DNA of 64,000 bases from Lachnospiraceae bacterium (GTDB lineage Bacteria; Bacillota; Clostridia; Lachnospirales; Lachnospiraceae), in assembly GCA_017463225.1 (NCBI GenBank), contig JAFTPO010000045.1, positions 36,226 through 100,225 of the forward strand, given 5' to 3'. Positions 47,157-56,466 of the stretch are shown here, piece by piece (within the stretch, counting starts at the first letter, position 1; each line of letters starts with the position of its first letter). The notes under the pieces were generated by a model, which worked only from the letters and a program-made list of their open reading frames with translations, did no database searches and had not been told where the DNA came from. A program made the translations under genes and the position numbers.

Positions 47157-47480
47157 TTACACCTCCATACTCATGCTGATATCTAGCTTTTGAGCTACCT
47201 GCTTTGCCAAACCCATATCTGTTACGGCAAGAGTCATTCTACTTTCTTTACCTATTCTATTCCCTAGCACATTACTATCACCAAATATTACATAAGGCAC
47301 CTTGTAGTATGTACATTTATCTGTGAACTTTTTTCTAGTGTTCTTCGCTGCATCCCGGGCGATTATAATTAAGCACGCTTCACCCTCCTGAATGGCCTTC
47401 TCACACATAAAACCTCCGCTTACCAGCTTTCCAGCCTTTGCTGCTATGGAAAGCATGGATAAAGCCTTGTTCTCATCCAT
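47157..47480 (-). CDS. L7Ae/L30e-type ribosomal protein (YlxQ)
   Basis: 107-residue kink-turn-binding protein. The L7Ae core is seen in LSIAAKAGKLVSGGFMCEKAI, LIIIARDAAKNTRKKF and YVIFGDSNVLGNRIGKE. In Firmicutes it sits between rnpM and infB. Role unclear, probably RNA-binding accessory of the ribosome. Its ATG directly follows the rnpM stop codon. Confidence 0.9.
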   Translation of the reverse strand: MDENKALSMLSIAAKAGKLVSGGFMCEKAIQEGEACLIIIARDAAKNTRKKFTDKCTYYKVPYVIFGDSNVLGNRIGKESRMTLAVTDMGLAKQVAQKLDISMSMEV

Positions 47481-47738
47481 TTACATCAACTCCTTGCCTA
47501 TAGCTTGGTATATTTCCTCTGGAATAGCTATTTTCAGTGCTCGTTCAATTCCCTTTGACTTAACCGCCTTATTATAGCATTCACTATTAAGACAAATATA
47601 CGCACCTCTGCCATTCATTTTACCTGTTTTGTCCAGGCAAACTTGTTCATCCGGAGTCTTTATCACTCTAACCAACTCATTCTTTGGTTTCATCTGTCTG
47701 CAACCAATGCATTGTCTTAATGGAATCTGTTTAGCCAT
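47481..47738 (-). CDS. rnpM: RNase P modulator RnpM (YlxR)
   Basis: 85 residues, DUF448/YlxR family. Characteristic start RQCIGCRQMKPKNELVRV and middle GRGAYICLNSECYNKAVKSKG. In B. subtilis this protein binds RNase P RNA and modulates its activity. It follows nusA by 34 bases and the next gene follows without a gap. Confidence 0.93.
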   Translation of the reverse strand: MAKQIPLRQCIGCRQMKPKNELVRVIKTPDEQVCLDKTGKMNGRGAYICLNSECYNKAVKSKGIERALKIAIPEEIYQAIGKELM

Positions 47739-47772
47739 AAGAAAATCTCCTTACATTCTAGTGTCTTAAGAA

Positions 47773-48921
47773 TTAATCCTCGTAATAATCCTCATCGTAA
47801 TCATCATAATCATCATCTATCATGCCAAGCTCTCTAGCCTGTGACTCACTCTTAATATCGATATTATAGTTAGTGAGTAAGTGTGCAAGACGAACATTCT
47901 GACCTTCCTTACCAATAGCAAGTGAAAGCTGATCATCAGGCACTACAACTATAGCATCATTTTTATCTGAATAATTGATGGTTACAGATATAACATCTGA
48001 AGGACTTAATGCATTCTTAATGTAAACTGCAGGGTCCTCATGCCAGTTAATAATATCTATCTTCTCTCCCATTAAATCACTTACAATAGAGTTAACTCTA
48101 TTTCCGCCTATACCTACACAAGCACCTACAGGATCTACGTTAGGATCGTTTGACTTAACCGCAATCTTTGATCTTGAGCCGGCCTCTCTTGAGATACTCA
48201 TAATCTCAACAACGCCATCTGCAATCTCAGTTACCTCTCTCTCAAACAGCTTCTTAACAAGCTCCTTATGAGTTCTTGAAACAACTATTTTAAAGCCCTT
48301 TTTATCCTTCTTGTCTTTCTTATCCTTCTTATCCTTGCCTTCCTTATCATTAGGCTCGTTAAGTGTAACAGAAACAACATATAGCTTAATTCTGTCGCCT
48401 ACCTTATATACCTCGCCAGGTACCTGCTCCTTCTCTATAAGCACGGTATCAACCTTATCATCTAATGTAACATGTATATTATTGCCGGAAAATCTCTGTA
48501 CCACACCTGTTATTATCTGCTTCTCCTTAACAACATACTTCTGATACAGCGCCATTCTCTCGCCCTCTTTGATGGCCTGAACGATAACGTTTCTGGCATT
48601 CTGAGCTGCAATTCTTCCAAAATCCTTTGAACGAACCTCGAACTTAACATAATCGCCAAGCTCGTATTTTTTCTTCATCATCTTAGCCTCTGTAAGAGAA
48701 ATCTGATTAACCTCATTCTCTACAGTCTCAACTACAAGCTTCTTCTGGTATGCCTTGATGTCTCCAGTCTCACGGTTCATAGTAACCTCAACCTCAGCAT
48801 CCTTTCCAAAGTCCTTCTCACAAGCAAGTACGATAGACTTTTCAATAGCCTCCATAATAATCTCCTTGCTTATATTCTTCTCCTTCTCCAAATCATTTAA
48901 TGCAGCAATAATCTCTGACAC
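47773..48921 (-). CDS. nusA: Transcription termination/antitermination factor NusA
   Basis: Binds RNA polymerase and regulates pausing, 382 residues. N-terminal domain (ALNDLEKEKNISKEIIMEAIE), S1 domain (ITGVVQRFSGNNIHVTLDD) and two KH domains (VDPVGACVGIGGNRVNSIV; SLAIGKEGQNVRLAH). A Lys/Asp-rich insert (KEGKDKKDKKDKKDKKG) lies between S1 and KH1, and the end is very acidic. Start is GTG 48921 with GGAGG upstream. Confidence 0.97.
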   Translation of the reverse strand: MSEIIAALNDLEKEKNISKEIIMEAIEKSIVLACEKDFGKDAEVEVTMNRETGDIKAYQKKLVVETVENEVNQISLTEAKMMKKKYELGDYVKFEVRSKDFGRIAAQNARNVIVQAIKEGERMALYQKYVVKEKQIITGVVQRFSGNNIHVTLDDKVDTVLIEKEQVPGEVYKVGDRIKLYVVSVTLNEPNDKEGKDKKDKKDKKDKKGFKIVVSRTHKELVKKLFEREVTEIADGVVEIMSISREAGSRSKIAVKSNDPNVDPVGACVGIGGNRVNSIVSDLMGEKIDIINWHEDPAVYIKNALSPSDVISVTINYSDKNDAIVVVPDDQLSLAIGKEGQNVRLAHLLTNYNIDIKSESQARELGMIDDDYDDYDEDYYED

Positions 48922-48945
48922 TTTCTCTACCTCCTAATATATTAT

Positions 48946-49413
48946 TTATACAAATGCTAATCTAATCATTGAAATTTCATTTCTATTCAATGTTATCTCA
49001 TTATGTGAATCGTCATCACTCATAATTGTTATCTTATCATCATCAAAGCTCTCAAGCACACCTGTAAGCTCCTTAGTTCCGTCATAAGCCTTATAAAGCT
49101 TAATTTCAACCAGCTTACCTATACTTCTCTTAAAGTCCTTCTCCTTTTTTAAAGGTCTGGTAAGCCCCGGCGAACTAACCTCCAATATATAGGCATCCTT
49201 AATCTTGTCTGCCTCATCCAGCTTAGCTTCAAGGGCTCTGCTTATTAGCACGCAGTCATCAATATTTATGCCACCCTCTTTGTCTGCATAAACTCTAAGA
49301 TAATAATCTGCGCCTTCCTTAACATACTCAACGTCTACAAGCTCAAAATTATTCTCATCTATGATAGGCGTCACAAGCTCAGTACAATGCTGTTCGATTT
49401 CACTTTTCTTCAT
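48946..49413 (-). CDS. rimP: Ribosome maturation factor RimP
   Basis: 30S assembly factor of the nusA operon, 155 residues from ATG 49413 (AAAGGTGG upstream; the frame to 49443 has no site). Family motifs are FELVDVEYVKEGADYYLRVY, DCVLISRALE and LEVSSPGLTRPLKKEKDF. It starts the operon; no clear promoter could be fixed in the short upstream gap, which contains the GHL10-gene terminator. Confidence 0.95.
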   Translation of the reverse strand: MKKSEIEQHCTELVTPIIDENNFELVDVEYVKEGADYYLRVYADKEGGINIDDCVLISRALEAKLDEADKIKDAYILEVSSPGLTRPLKKEKDFKRSIGKLVEIKLYKAYDGTKELTGVLESFDDDKITIMSDDDSHNEITLNRNEISMIRLAFV

Positions 49414-49451
49414 CCAATACCACCTTTCATCCTTGATATTCAATATTTAGT

Positions 49452-49483
49452 AAAAACAAAGAGTGGGTTTTTCTACCCACTCT
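49452..49483 (-). terminator. Intrinsic terminator after the GHL10/ChW gene
   Basis: The 9-bp stem AGAGTGGGT/ACCCACTCT with loop TTTTCT is followed by TTTGTTTTT on the minus strand. It separates the secreted enzyme gene from the rimP-nusA operon. Confidence 0.88.
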
Positions 49484-49588
49484 GCCGTTCACAATATTCT
49501 AGTCAAAAATGATTATAACACTTTGAATAAAAATTGCAAGTATTTTATTTAATACAAAGAGCTCATAATTATATCCTTAAATCACTGA

Positions 49589-51622
49589 TTAATTTTTAGG
49601 TACCAGCTTTATCTCTATAGCCTCCAGACGTTTTGACTTTCCTGTGGTACCAGCCGACTCACCATTTGAAACCCAAGGCATCCAGCCATAATCCTGACAG
49701 TGAACCCTATAATAGATATCATAGTATTCTCCAGCTTGTCCTGTTAATTTAATCTCTATAGCCTCCAACCTCTTAGACTTCCCTGTAGTGCCACTTAATT
49801 CGCCCTCCGAAACCCAAGGAAGCCAACCATAATCCTGACAATGGGTTCTATATATTACGTTGCCTTCATATAGCCCATCTGTCAGCTTAATCTTTATTCC
49901 TTCCAGCCTCTTTGACTTTCCTGTAGTACCAGATGCTTGTCCATCATAGGCAAACCCCTGCCAGCCATAATCCTGTACATGGGTTTGATATGCAATAGTT
50001 CTGGTAATGTAATGAGCCTCAGTGTTCCCTGGAGCATCATCACCCTTTTCCACAAGCACAATCTGTATAGCCTCTAATCGCTTACTATAGGTTGCAGTAC
50101 CTGCCGCTTCTCCATTTGAAGCCCAATCAAGCCAGCCATAATCCTGTGCATGAACACGGTAATATATATCATAGTTTTTTGAAATTTCTCCAGTAAGCTT
50201 AATCTGTATGGCTTCAATTCTTTTAGCCTCTCCTGTGGTTCCACTTAGAGAGCCGTCACTAACCCAAGGAAGCCAGCCATAATCCTGACAATGGGTTCTA
50301 TAGGTTACACCACCTGTTCCAAGACCCTTACCTAAGCTTATGGATATGGCCTCCAAACGTTTAGCTTCCCCAGTGGTTCCTGACAATACTCCATCTGACT
50401 TAGTTGACTGCCAGCCATAATCCTGAACATGGGTTGTATAGCTTATCAAAGCCCCATTATCACCACTATACTTTCCTTCGATAATATCTATCTGGGATTC
50501 CAGATTAATAAGCTCTGTTGCAGACACATCCATATTAAGCCATTCATATCTAAACAAGCCAAAGCCATCATAGCCTAAGTTATGAGCTATCTGATATTGT
50601 CTTGCTAAATTATCACTAGACGAGGACCATCCCAAATCAATCTCACTTTTTTCTCCTACTCGATATAAGGCCAATCCAACATATATAGGCTTATCCTTTG
50701 TGTTTATAGCCTTCCATTCATTGCATCTGTTTGTAAACATAGCTACATTGCCCGAGCCGGTTTTATAGTTATCCGACCAATATATTTGGGGCATAATATA
50801 ATCCACATATCCATCCTGTGACAGCCAGGTATCAATATCAGCTCCCTGAGCCCTAGCATTAGAAAGATTACCGGCAGGACTTATGCCAAACAGACAATCA
50901 GGATTTACACTCTTAATTGCACCATATACTTGTTTTACAAGCTTATTAACATTTTCCTTCTTTGTGGCTTCCGGCAGCTGATCCATCATTCCACTTACAT
51001 AGAAATAATCATCAAAATGTATAGCGTCAACCTGATAATTTGACACTATCTCCATAACACCATTGGTAATTAAATCTCTAGCCTCCTGTTTGGAGGGGTC
51101 CAAAACCAAACAAGTCTGTTCTCCGGATTCATATTCGATAATATAAGAACTGTATTTCGAGTAATACTCAGTTGCCTTAAAACTATTTGTAGTTGTATTG
51201 CTCAAGGAAATACGATATGGGTTTACCCAGGCCTCAAACCTTAGACCCTTTGCATGAGCCAGCTCCACCATTATCTTAAGAGGGTCATAACCTGGATTGC
51301 CTCTGTCGCTAGAAATATATGTAGACCAAGGATAATAGCTTGAAGGGTACATTGCATCTCCCATAGCACGAACATGCATAATTACCGTATCCATTTTATG
51401 ATCAATAATATTGTCATACATAATATTTAAAGCGCTTTTAAAATCAGCCTCGCTCTTATCCTTAAGAACAGCATTAATATCTTGATAAGATACCCAGCAA
51501 GCCTTTACATCACTTTTTGATTGGGCCTTAACCCTCATAATGGAATCATCAGGTGTAGCACACACTAAAGATAACACCATAATAAGACTCAATATATGAG
51601 CTATTATTCTATTGTATTTCAT
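49589..51622 (-). CDS. Secreted GHL10-family glycosidase-like protein with six ChW repeats
   Basis: 677 residues. The signal peptide (about 1-34) precedes a glycosyl-hydrolase-like GHL10 (DUF187) barrel (about 38-345), with VIMHVRAMGDAMYPS, FEAWVNPYRIS and DAIHFDDYFY. The C-terminal third has six ChW repeats, each about 45-48 residues with the core HxQDYGW. The repeats form two triplets: 1-4, 2-5 and 3-6 are most alike. ChW repeats are typical of clostridial exported proteins and may bind cell surface or polysaccharide. Start ATG 51622 with GGAGG upstream. Substrate and physiological role unknown. Confidence 0.88.
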   Translation of the reverse strand: MKYNRIIAHILSLIMVLSLVCATPDDSIMRVKAQSKSDVKACWVSYQDINAVLKDKSEADFKSALNIMYDNIIDHKMDTVIMHVRAMGDAMYPSSYYPWSTYISSDRGNPGYDPLKIMVELAHAKGLRFEAWVNPYRISLSNTTTNSFKATEYYSKYSSYIIEYESGEQTCLVLDPSKQEARDLITNGVMEIVSNYQVDAIHFDDYFYVSGMMDQLPEATKKENVNKLVKQVYGAIKSVNPDCLFGISPAGNLSNARAQGADIDTWLSQDGYVDYIMPQIYWSDNYKTGSGNVAMFTNRCNEWKAINTKDKPIYVGLALYRVGEKSEIDLGWSSSSDNLARQYQIAHNLGYDGFGLFRYEWLNMDVSATELINLESQIDIIEGKYSGDNGALISYTTHVQDYGWQSTKSDGVLSGTTGEAKRLEAISISLGKGLGTGGVTYRTHCQDYGWLPWVSDGSLSGTTGEAKRIEAIQIKLTGEISKNYDIYYRVHAQDYGWLDWASNGEAAGTATYSKRLEAIQIVLVEKGDDAPGNTEAHYITRTIAYQTHVQDYGWQGFAYDGQASGTTGKSKRLEGIKIKLTDGLYEGNVIYRTHCQDYGWLPWVSEGELSGTTGKSKRLEAIEIKLTGQAGEYYDIYYRVHCQDYGWMPWVSNGESAGTTGKSKRLEAIEIKLVPKN

Positions 51623-51648
51623 AACATTCCTCCTATCATATCTAAGAC

Positions 51649-51657
51649 ATTATATCA
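51649..51657 (-). promoter_or_regulatory. Extended -10 promoter for the GHL10/ChW gene
   Basis: Minus-strand TGATATAAT, with no convincing -35 at 17 bases. It lies about 27 bases before the start codon, in the gap after the S66 gene. Confidence 0.5.
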
Positions 51658-51727
51658 TAATATAAACCTAGATTTATACACTAAGAAAATATTACCAGAT
51701 AATGCCTTATATTACATATCTATTCAT

Positions 51728-52555
51728 CTAGCCTATATAGTATTCCTGACCTATCACCAAAGCCTTAGACATACTGCTATGCCCTATGTCCTGTGTTTTG
51801 GCCACAGGTATTGTATCCCCAACATATTCCTTCACTATGCCTATAAGCTCTTCCACTGAATTATCCTTCTCATATTCTAAAAATGTCCCCAGCAAAACAC
51901 CATTAACCTTTGAAAAAGCCTCCATCTCATAAAGCTGGGCAAAATATGTTCTAAGCTGCGCTTCCCCACCGCTTAATGCTTCTAAAAAGAGAATCTTTCC
52001 CTTTAAATCAGGAAAGTATTTTGTACCTGCTAATTTAAGCAAGCATCTTATATTTCCACCCACAACAACACCTGTCATAGCTATACCTTGAATAAGCTGG
52101 TAGGAGAAATTATACATATCCGAAGACAAAAAAGTTTTATCCTGAGCTCCCGTTTTATCCCAGACCAGATTTTTTATCTGATACAGAATCGATTTATTGC
52201 CAGTCATTGTATATATAGCATTGATAACAGTTGTCAAGTCACTGTAGCCCCAAAAACATTTTCCTGATTTGGATATAACATCGTAGTCTAAATATGGTAA
52301 GATTTCATTTGCAATATCTCCTCCGGATATATCAAATATATCAGTAATCCAAGCATCCTTGTAAAAGTCCATCAAAGTCTTTGCTCTTTCACAGGCAGAG
52401 CCTGAAGCAATGGAATCAATACCATATATGTAATCACTTATCTCTGTAGCAACGCCCTTACTTTTAAGCACATCTATCAGCTTTTCAATATCTTCCTTAT
52501 ATGACAACAGCTGTCCATTGGAACAGCAAACTATTGCGGCTTTTTTATTACACAT
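51728..52555 (-). CDS. S66 family peptidase (LD-carboxypeptidase-like)
   Basis: 275 residues. Nucleophile Ser105 lies in FWGYSDLT; the Glu and His of the Ser-Glu-His triad are expected in LEALSGGEAQ and VAKTQDIGHSSMS. Family members trim peptidoglycan tetrapeptides or inactivate microcin C-like toxins. No signal peptide, so it acts in the cytoplasm, consistent with murein recycling. Located just upstream of the secreted GHL10 gene on the same strand. Confidence 0.85.
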   Translation of the reverse strand: MCNKKAAIVCCSNGQLLSYKEDIEKLIDVLKSKGVATEISDYIYGIDSIASGSACERAKTLMDFYKDAWITDIFDISGGDIANEILPYLDYDVISKSGKCFWGYSDLTTVINAIYTMTGNKSILYQIKNLVWDKTGAQDKTFLSSDMYNFSYQLIQGIAMTGVVVGGNIRCLLKLAGTKYFPDLKGKILFLEALSGGEAQLRTYFAQLYEMEAFSKVNGVLLGTFLEYEKDNSVEELIGIVKEYVGDTIPVAKTQDIGHSSMSKALVIGQEYYIG

Positions 52556-52744
52556 ATTTTTTTCCTTCCCAAAAACTAATATGGTATATAATATATTTCT
52601 GACATTCTAAAATCAATAGCATAAACAGCTGTTTACATACATTTCACTTTTTTCTCACAGCTTATACACCATTTCTTAAAAAACTATTTGTAATATATAA
52701 CACGTAACAGAGAAACATATGCAAATTCGGGTTTGAAATCTCTA

Positions 52745-52787
52745 TAAAAAGAAGGGATATAATCATACAACGTATATGACTATATCC
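52745..52787 (-). terminator. Terminator after the NAD operon
   Basis: A 13-bp stem (GGATATAATCATA/TATGACTATATCC, one mismatch) with TTTTT on the minus strand, 40 bases after nadE. The rest of the 270-base gap (52556-52826) holds no other feature I can support. Confidence 0.75.
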
Positions 52788-52826
52788 GCTTCGTCTAACT
52801 ATTAGTCCCTATGGACTTTACATATA

Positions 52827-53558
52827 TTATAAATTTGGTTTAAAGGCAGGCATAAGCTGTAGCTTAAACAGATTCTTCTTGTGAAGGTCATCTATGCGTG
52901 CCTTTTTTGCCATGTCCTCAATCTCTCCTGTACGAATATATCTATCAAGCTCTGCATAGGTAAATCCAAGGTTATCCTCATCAGTCTTTCCACAAAGTCC
53001 ATCTATAGGAACCTTATCTACAAGCACATCCGGAAGACCAAGCACTCTTCCTATCTCCTTAATCTCCTGAACTGTAAGATTACTCATAGGAGAAAAATCT
53101 CCGGCAGCATCACCATATCTTGTAGAATAACCTACCCAATCCTCAGATAAGTTACAGGTATTTACAACTCTTCCGTTTACGCTTTGAGATACAGCGTAAA
53201 GTGTTGACATACGTATTCTAGGAGGAAGATTGGTATTTGCCTGAGTAGAAAGCTCTAACCCCTCAGGAATAGCTGACTTTAGGCCTTCTATAGCAGCTTC
53301 AATATTAACCTCATAATGCTTTATTCCTAGGTGATTAACCAAAAGATATGCCATATCTATATCATGCTGGGTACCACATGGCATCAAAACTCCAACAACT
53401 CTATCCTTACCTAAAGCCTCCACACAAAGTGCTGCAGCCACAGAGCTGTCTTTTCCTCCGGATATACCCAGAACTGCATTGCAGCCCTTGCCATTTTCCT
53501 CAAAGAAATCTCTTATCCACTGTACACATTCATCTTTTATTTTAACTGCATCAAACAT
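52827..53558 (-). CDS. nadE: Ammonia-dependent NAD synthetase NadE
   Basis: Amidates nicotinate adenine dinucleotide to NAD+; 243 residues from ATG 53558 (GGAGG upstream; the frame to 53591 would enter the next gene). The PP-loop lies in VLGISGGKDSSVAAAL. TCNLSEDWVGYSTRYGDAAGDFSPMSNL is the family signature. No glutaminase domain, so free ammonia is the donor. Last gene of the NAD operon, 19 bases after the NAMPT-like gene. Confidence 0.95.
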   Translation of the reverse strand: MFDAVKIKDECVQWIRDFFEENGKGCNAVLGISGGKDSSVAAALCVEALGKDRVVGVLMPCGTQHDIDMAYLLVNHLGIKHYEVNIEAAIEGLKSAIPEGLELSTQANTNLPPRIRMSTLYAVSQSVNGRVVNTCNLSEDWVGYSTRYGDAAGDFSPMSNLTVQEIKEIGRVLGLPDVLVDKVPIDGLCGKTDEDNLGFTYAELDRYIRTGEIEDMAKKARIDDLHKKNLFKLQLMPAFKPNL

Positions 53559-53577
53559 TTTTGTTACCTCCATCTTT

Positions 53578-55050
53578 CTAGAATCTGCCATTGTGTAAAA
53601 TATTTCTTATCTCTGCAAGATTCTGCTCTCTAACCATTTTACCATCTTTATAAATAGTTACAAGCTGATTTTCAGCTGTAGACGCATCATCCCAGGTATG
53701 CCCATCAGTGAAAATGTATTCTCCTTCATCATTCTTAGTTACTATACAGCAACCCTTCTGAGATTTCTTAAAGCCCCCATCCTTAGGATTCTTAAATATA
53801 GGATAAGGCTTATGGGCTATCTCACAATATGTGGCCTTAATACATGAACTAAAGGTATCTCTTGTAAATGGCTTGAGCATTCCTTCCTCCTCAACACATT
53901 GCATAGAGAATGAACCTACGCCTAAGGCTACATTTGAACAAGCAAAGCCTGCCTCCATAAGAATCTTATAAATTTCCTCGCATCTTTGAATTGTAATAGA
54001 ATCACCATATATTGCCTTAACATGTGGGTCAAGCACCTTATAACCCTTACTATTAATGGTTCCTCCAAATTCATCCCAAAGCTTAAATACAGTCTTTGTG
54101 ACAACCTCAACACAATCTCCGCTGTCACCACGCATAAGCATACAACCATTGTGAGCCATAATCTCAGGCTTTAGCTGTGGAAGTACATTTTCTATAATAT
54201 TCCAGTAATCGTAAGAATCAAGCACCGCTGAAAAAGAGGTGTTAGGATAAATCTCAGTGAGTAATCTTCTAAGCAATGTTATCTCGTCACCATCTATAGC
54301 ATAATTTGAACACATTACGGAATGCTCTGTACTTGGACTTCCATATGCCACCGGCTCCTTAGTACAGTCACAATTATAATTTGCCTCAAGATATGGAATA
54401 GTTGGTACAGTTGCAGTGTTAAGAAAAGATAAGCACCAGCCTGCTCCAGCCTTTATAGCTGACTCTGTACATTCCTCGCCTCTAAAGTCAAATGCTCCCA
54501 AAGCCTTAGCCCTTGGCAAATCGTCATCGCAGGTTAAGTCGTAATATTTATTAACTATATCTCTATAGGTTGCCCCAACTGTAGCAGCAAGCATTGGATG
54601 CCAGCTTTCTGCTGATATAAGACTCTCCAAAGACTGTGGCAACCAAGCAAAATCATCATGAGTATTTGTAATACCAAACATTGGCACATGCATAGGAACT
54701 CTTGCACCTTCAGGAAGAGAAATTATCTCTATAGGAAGATATCCTAGCTTATGTAGCTTTTCAATCTTATCTATCTTATATGCGTTCTCCCCAAGAGCAG
54801 CGTCCATTATTCTCTTATATTCACCTATTACCTCATCAAATGGTCTTTCAAAAAATGTTTCATTAAAATAATCAATAAGATATGTCTTAATAAAACCCTG
54901 AAGACCAAACATTACAACCTTATCCCACATCTTCACTCTGCTCATTCGTGGAGTAAAATATGATACAGATTTTGTAATATCCTTAGGTAACATCTCCGCA
55001 TGTACTGCCTTGTAAAAATCTATTAATAACATCGGATTAATCTTACTCAT
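53578..55050 (-). CDS. NAMPT-family phosphoribosyltransferase-like protein (possible Namat)
   Basis: 490 residues. Matches the nicotinamide phosphoribosyltransferase family: DFYK near the N terminus (Asp11/Tyr13, nicotinamide stacking), FDFRGEECTE, His243 in SPSTEHSVM and GDSG (308-311). Human NAMPT has RPDSG at the last site, here RGDSG, so the phosphoribosyl pocket differs. Normal reaction: nicotinamide plus PRPP gives NMN. Some phage relatives instead use a pyrophosphorylated ADP-ribose (Namat). Gene order next to a divergent PRPP-synthetase-like protein makes that alternative plausible here, but substrate is not decided by sequence. It lies 19 bases after the Prs-like gene. Confidence 0.85.
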   Translation of the reverse strand: MSKINPMLLIDFYKAVHAEMLPKDITKSVSYFTPRMSRVKMWDKVVMFGLQGFIKTYLIDYFNETFFERPFDEVIGEYKRIMDAALGENAYKIDKIEKLHKLGYLPIEIISLPEGARVPMHVPMFGITNTHDDFAWLPQSLESLISAESWHPMLAATVGATYRDIVNKYYDLTCDDDLPRAKALGAFDFRGEECTESAIKAGAGWCLSFLNTATVPTIPYLEANYNCDCTKEPVAYGSPSTEHSVMCSNYAIDGDEITLLRRLLTEIYPNTSFSAVLDSYDYWNIIENVLPQLKPEIMAHNGCMLMRGDSGDCVEVVTKTVFKLWDEFGGTINSKGYKVLDPHVKAIYGDSITIQRCEEIYKILMEAGFACSNVALGVGSFSMQCVEEEGMLKPFTRDTFSSCIKATYCEIAHKPYPIFKNPKDGGFKKSQKGCCIVTKNDEGEYIFTDGHTWDDASTAENQLVTIYKDGKMVREQNLAEIRNILHNGRF

Positions 55051-55069
55051 ATTAACACCTCATCTCTCC

Positions 55070-55891
55070 CTAATCTATTTTGATAATATTATCATGACTG
55101 CCATTAATCAGCATGGTATCTGCTGTATATATTTTATCAACAACATATTTCCCTGCCTCATCCTTTTTCAACAGATTACCTGCATATACACCCTCTTCAC
55201 AATGACTTATGTAGAAAGCTACTTTACTTGCACCCTGCTCCTTCATAAGAACAGCTGCATTATATGCGGTTCCTCCCAAGCAACAGATATCATCAATAAT
55301 AAGTACCTTTTTGTTCTTCAAATCAGGAGCATCCACTAATTCATATTCTTTAATCCTTCCCTTATTCTCTAAATCTCTGGTCTTTGCGCCAAAGAAATAA
55401 GGGATATTAATATTAGATAACACATCAGGGTACTTCTTTGCAGCTCCCTTGTCTGGATAAAATATATAGTCTGGTTTAAAATCATCTATTACCTTATTCA
55501 CATAGCTTTCCAGGCTTATAATTTCAACATCTACGCCCTGATTCTTAAGTAAATCTACGCAAACCTCGCTATGCGGATCCAATATAAAAACCTTCTTAAA
55601 ATCGAATTTTGATATAATTTCAGCAAAATACTTCATCGAAAATAGCTGAACATTTATCTCTCTATCCATTCGCTCATAGGGACAATATTTCATAACAAGC
55701 TTACAGGATGCACCAGGGCACTTGTCCTTAAGCCATTGTCTGGCAAAAAGTAATGCTGTAATATCCTTATTATCTTTGAAGCTCATCTCAATAACATTGC
55801 AATCAGAATAAATTAATTCTGTTTTTTCAAAGATAACTTCTCCATTATGAAATTCCATATCATTAAATTTTAAACCATTAATTCTTATCAT
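55070..55891 (-). CDS. Divergent ribose-phosphate pyrophosphokinase-like protein
   Basis: 273 residues, shorter than housekeeping PRPP synthetases (about 310-320). The fold is recognisable: YCPYERMDRE stands where Prs has a RQD motif, DPHSEV replaces DLHADQIQGFF, FYPDKGAAKKYP replaces the SPDxG loop, and the PRPP loop reads IDDICCLGGT (200-208) rather than DDMIDTGGT. The changed residues lie in substrate-binding positions, so the substrate may not be ribose 5-phosphate. Phage Adps enzymes of the NARP1 pathway are annotated as Prs and pyrophosphorylate ADP-ribose. Equivalence is inference. Confidence 0.75.
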   Translation of the reverse strand: MIRINGLKFNDMEFHNGEVIFEKTELIYSDCNVIEMSFKDNKDITALLFARQWLKDKCPGASCKLVMKYCPYERMDREINVQLFSMKYFAEIISKFDFKKVFILDPHSEVCVDLLKNQGVDVEIISLESYVNKVIDDFKPDYIFYPDKGAAKKYPDVLSNINIPYFFGAKTRDLENKGRIKEYELVDAPDLKNKKVLIIDDICCLGGTAYNAAVLMKEQGASKVAFYISHCEEGVYAGNLLKKDEAGKYVVDKIYTADTMLINGSHDNIIKID

Positions 55892-55911
55892 ATACGAAAT
55901 CCCCTTTTAAA

Positions 55912-56442
55912 CTATTCTCCTATCACATTAATCTGACACATCTTCATAGTAGTAAGTGCTGCATTGTGACTTTCAGGAGTAACACCTGCACAGCAGCTTG
56001 CATCTACCGTAATTGACTTCTCTGGATAATTTGCTTTTAAAATAAGTGTATTAGATACAACACAGATATCAGTACAAAGTCCAACAAGTTCTATACTAAA
56101 ATCCTCATCTCCTGCAGCCTTAAATATCAAATCAGGCAAATCTACAGAACCAAATGTAATCTTCTCAACCTCTGTATATTCTTTACCCTGCAAAGCCTTG
56201 GCTACATTAGAATCCAACTTCCAACCATCTGTCCCCTTGATACAGTGTGGTACAGGAAGCTTCTTTCCCTCACTTGTACTCATATAATTATCAAAATGAG
56301 TATCATAGGTTACAAAAATGTCTCCATCAAATTCATTTATCTTCTTAACAACATTTGGAACAATTGCAACAGCCTCCAGTGTACCAAGTGAACCATCAAC
56401 AAAATCCTTCTGCATATCTACAACAACTAAAAACTTTTTCAT
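55912..56442 (-). CDS. pncA: Nicotinamidase-like cysteine hydrolase
   Basis: 176 residues, isochorismatase-like fold. Catalytic Asp lies in VVDMQKDFVDGSL, Lys in VEKITFGS and Cys in GLCTDICVVSNT. YDTHFDNYM carries metal-site residues. In the NAD context it is expected to hydrolyse nicotinamide to nicotinate. It shares the operon with a NAMPT-like protein that would use the same nicotinamide, so the two may divide salvage between branches. Lies between the NUDIX regulator and the Prs-like gene. Confidence 0.82.
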   Translation of the reverse strand: MKKFLVVVDMQKDFVDGSLGTLEAVAIVPNVVKKINEFDGDIFVTYDTHFDNYMSTSEGKKLPVPHCIKGTDGWKLDSNVAKALQGKEYTEVEKITFGSVDLPDLIFKAAGDEDFSIELVGLCTDICVVSNTLILKANYPEKSITVDASCCAGVTPESHNAALTTMKMCQINVIGE

Positions 56443-56466
56443 AATATTATTCCTCCTTTTAATATA

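Noticed and set aside
53559-53591. N-terminal extension of nadE
   Set aside because: It overlaps the NAMPT-like gene, while GGAGG stands at proper distance from ATG 53558.
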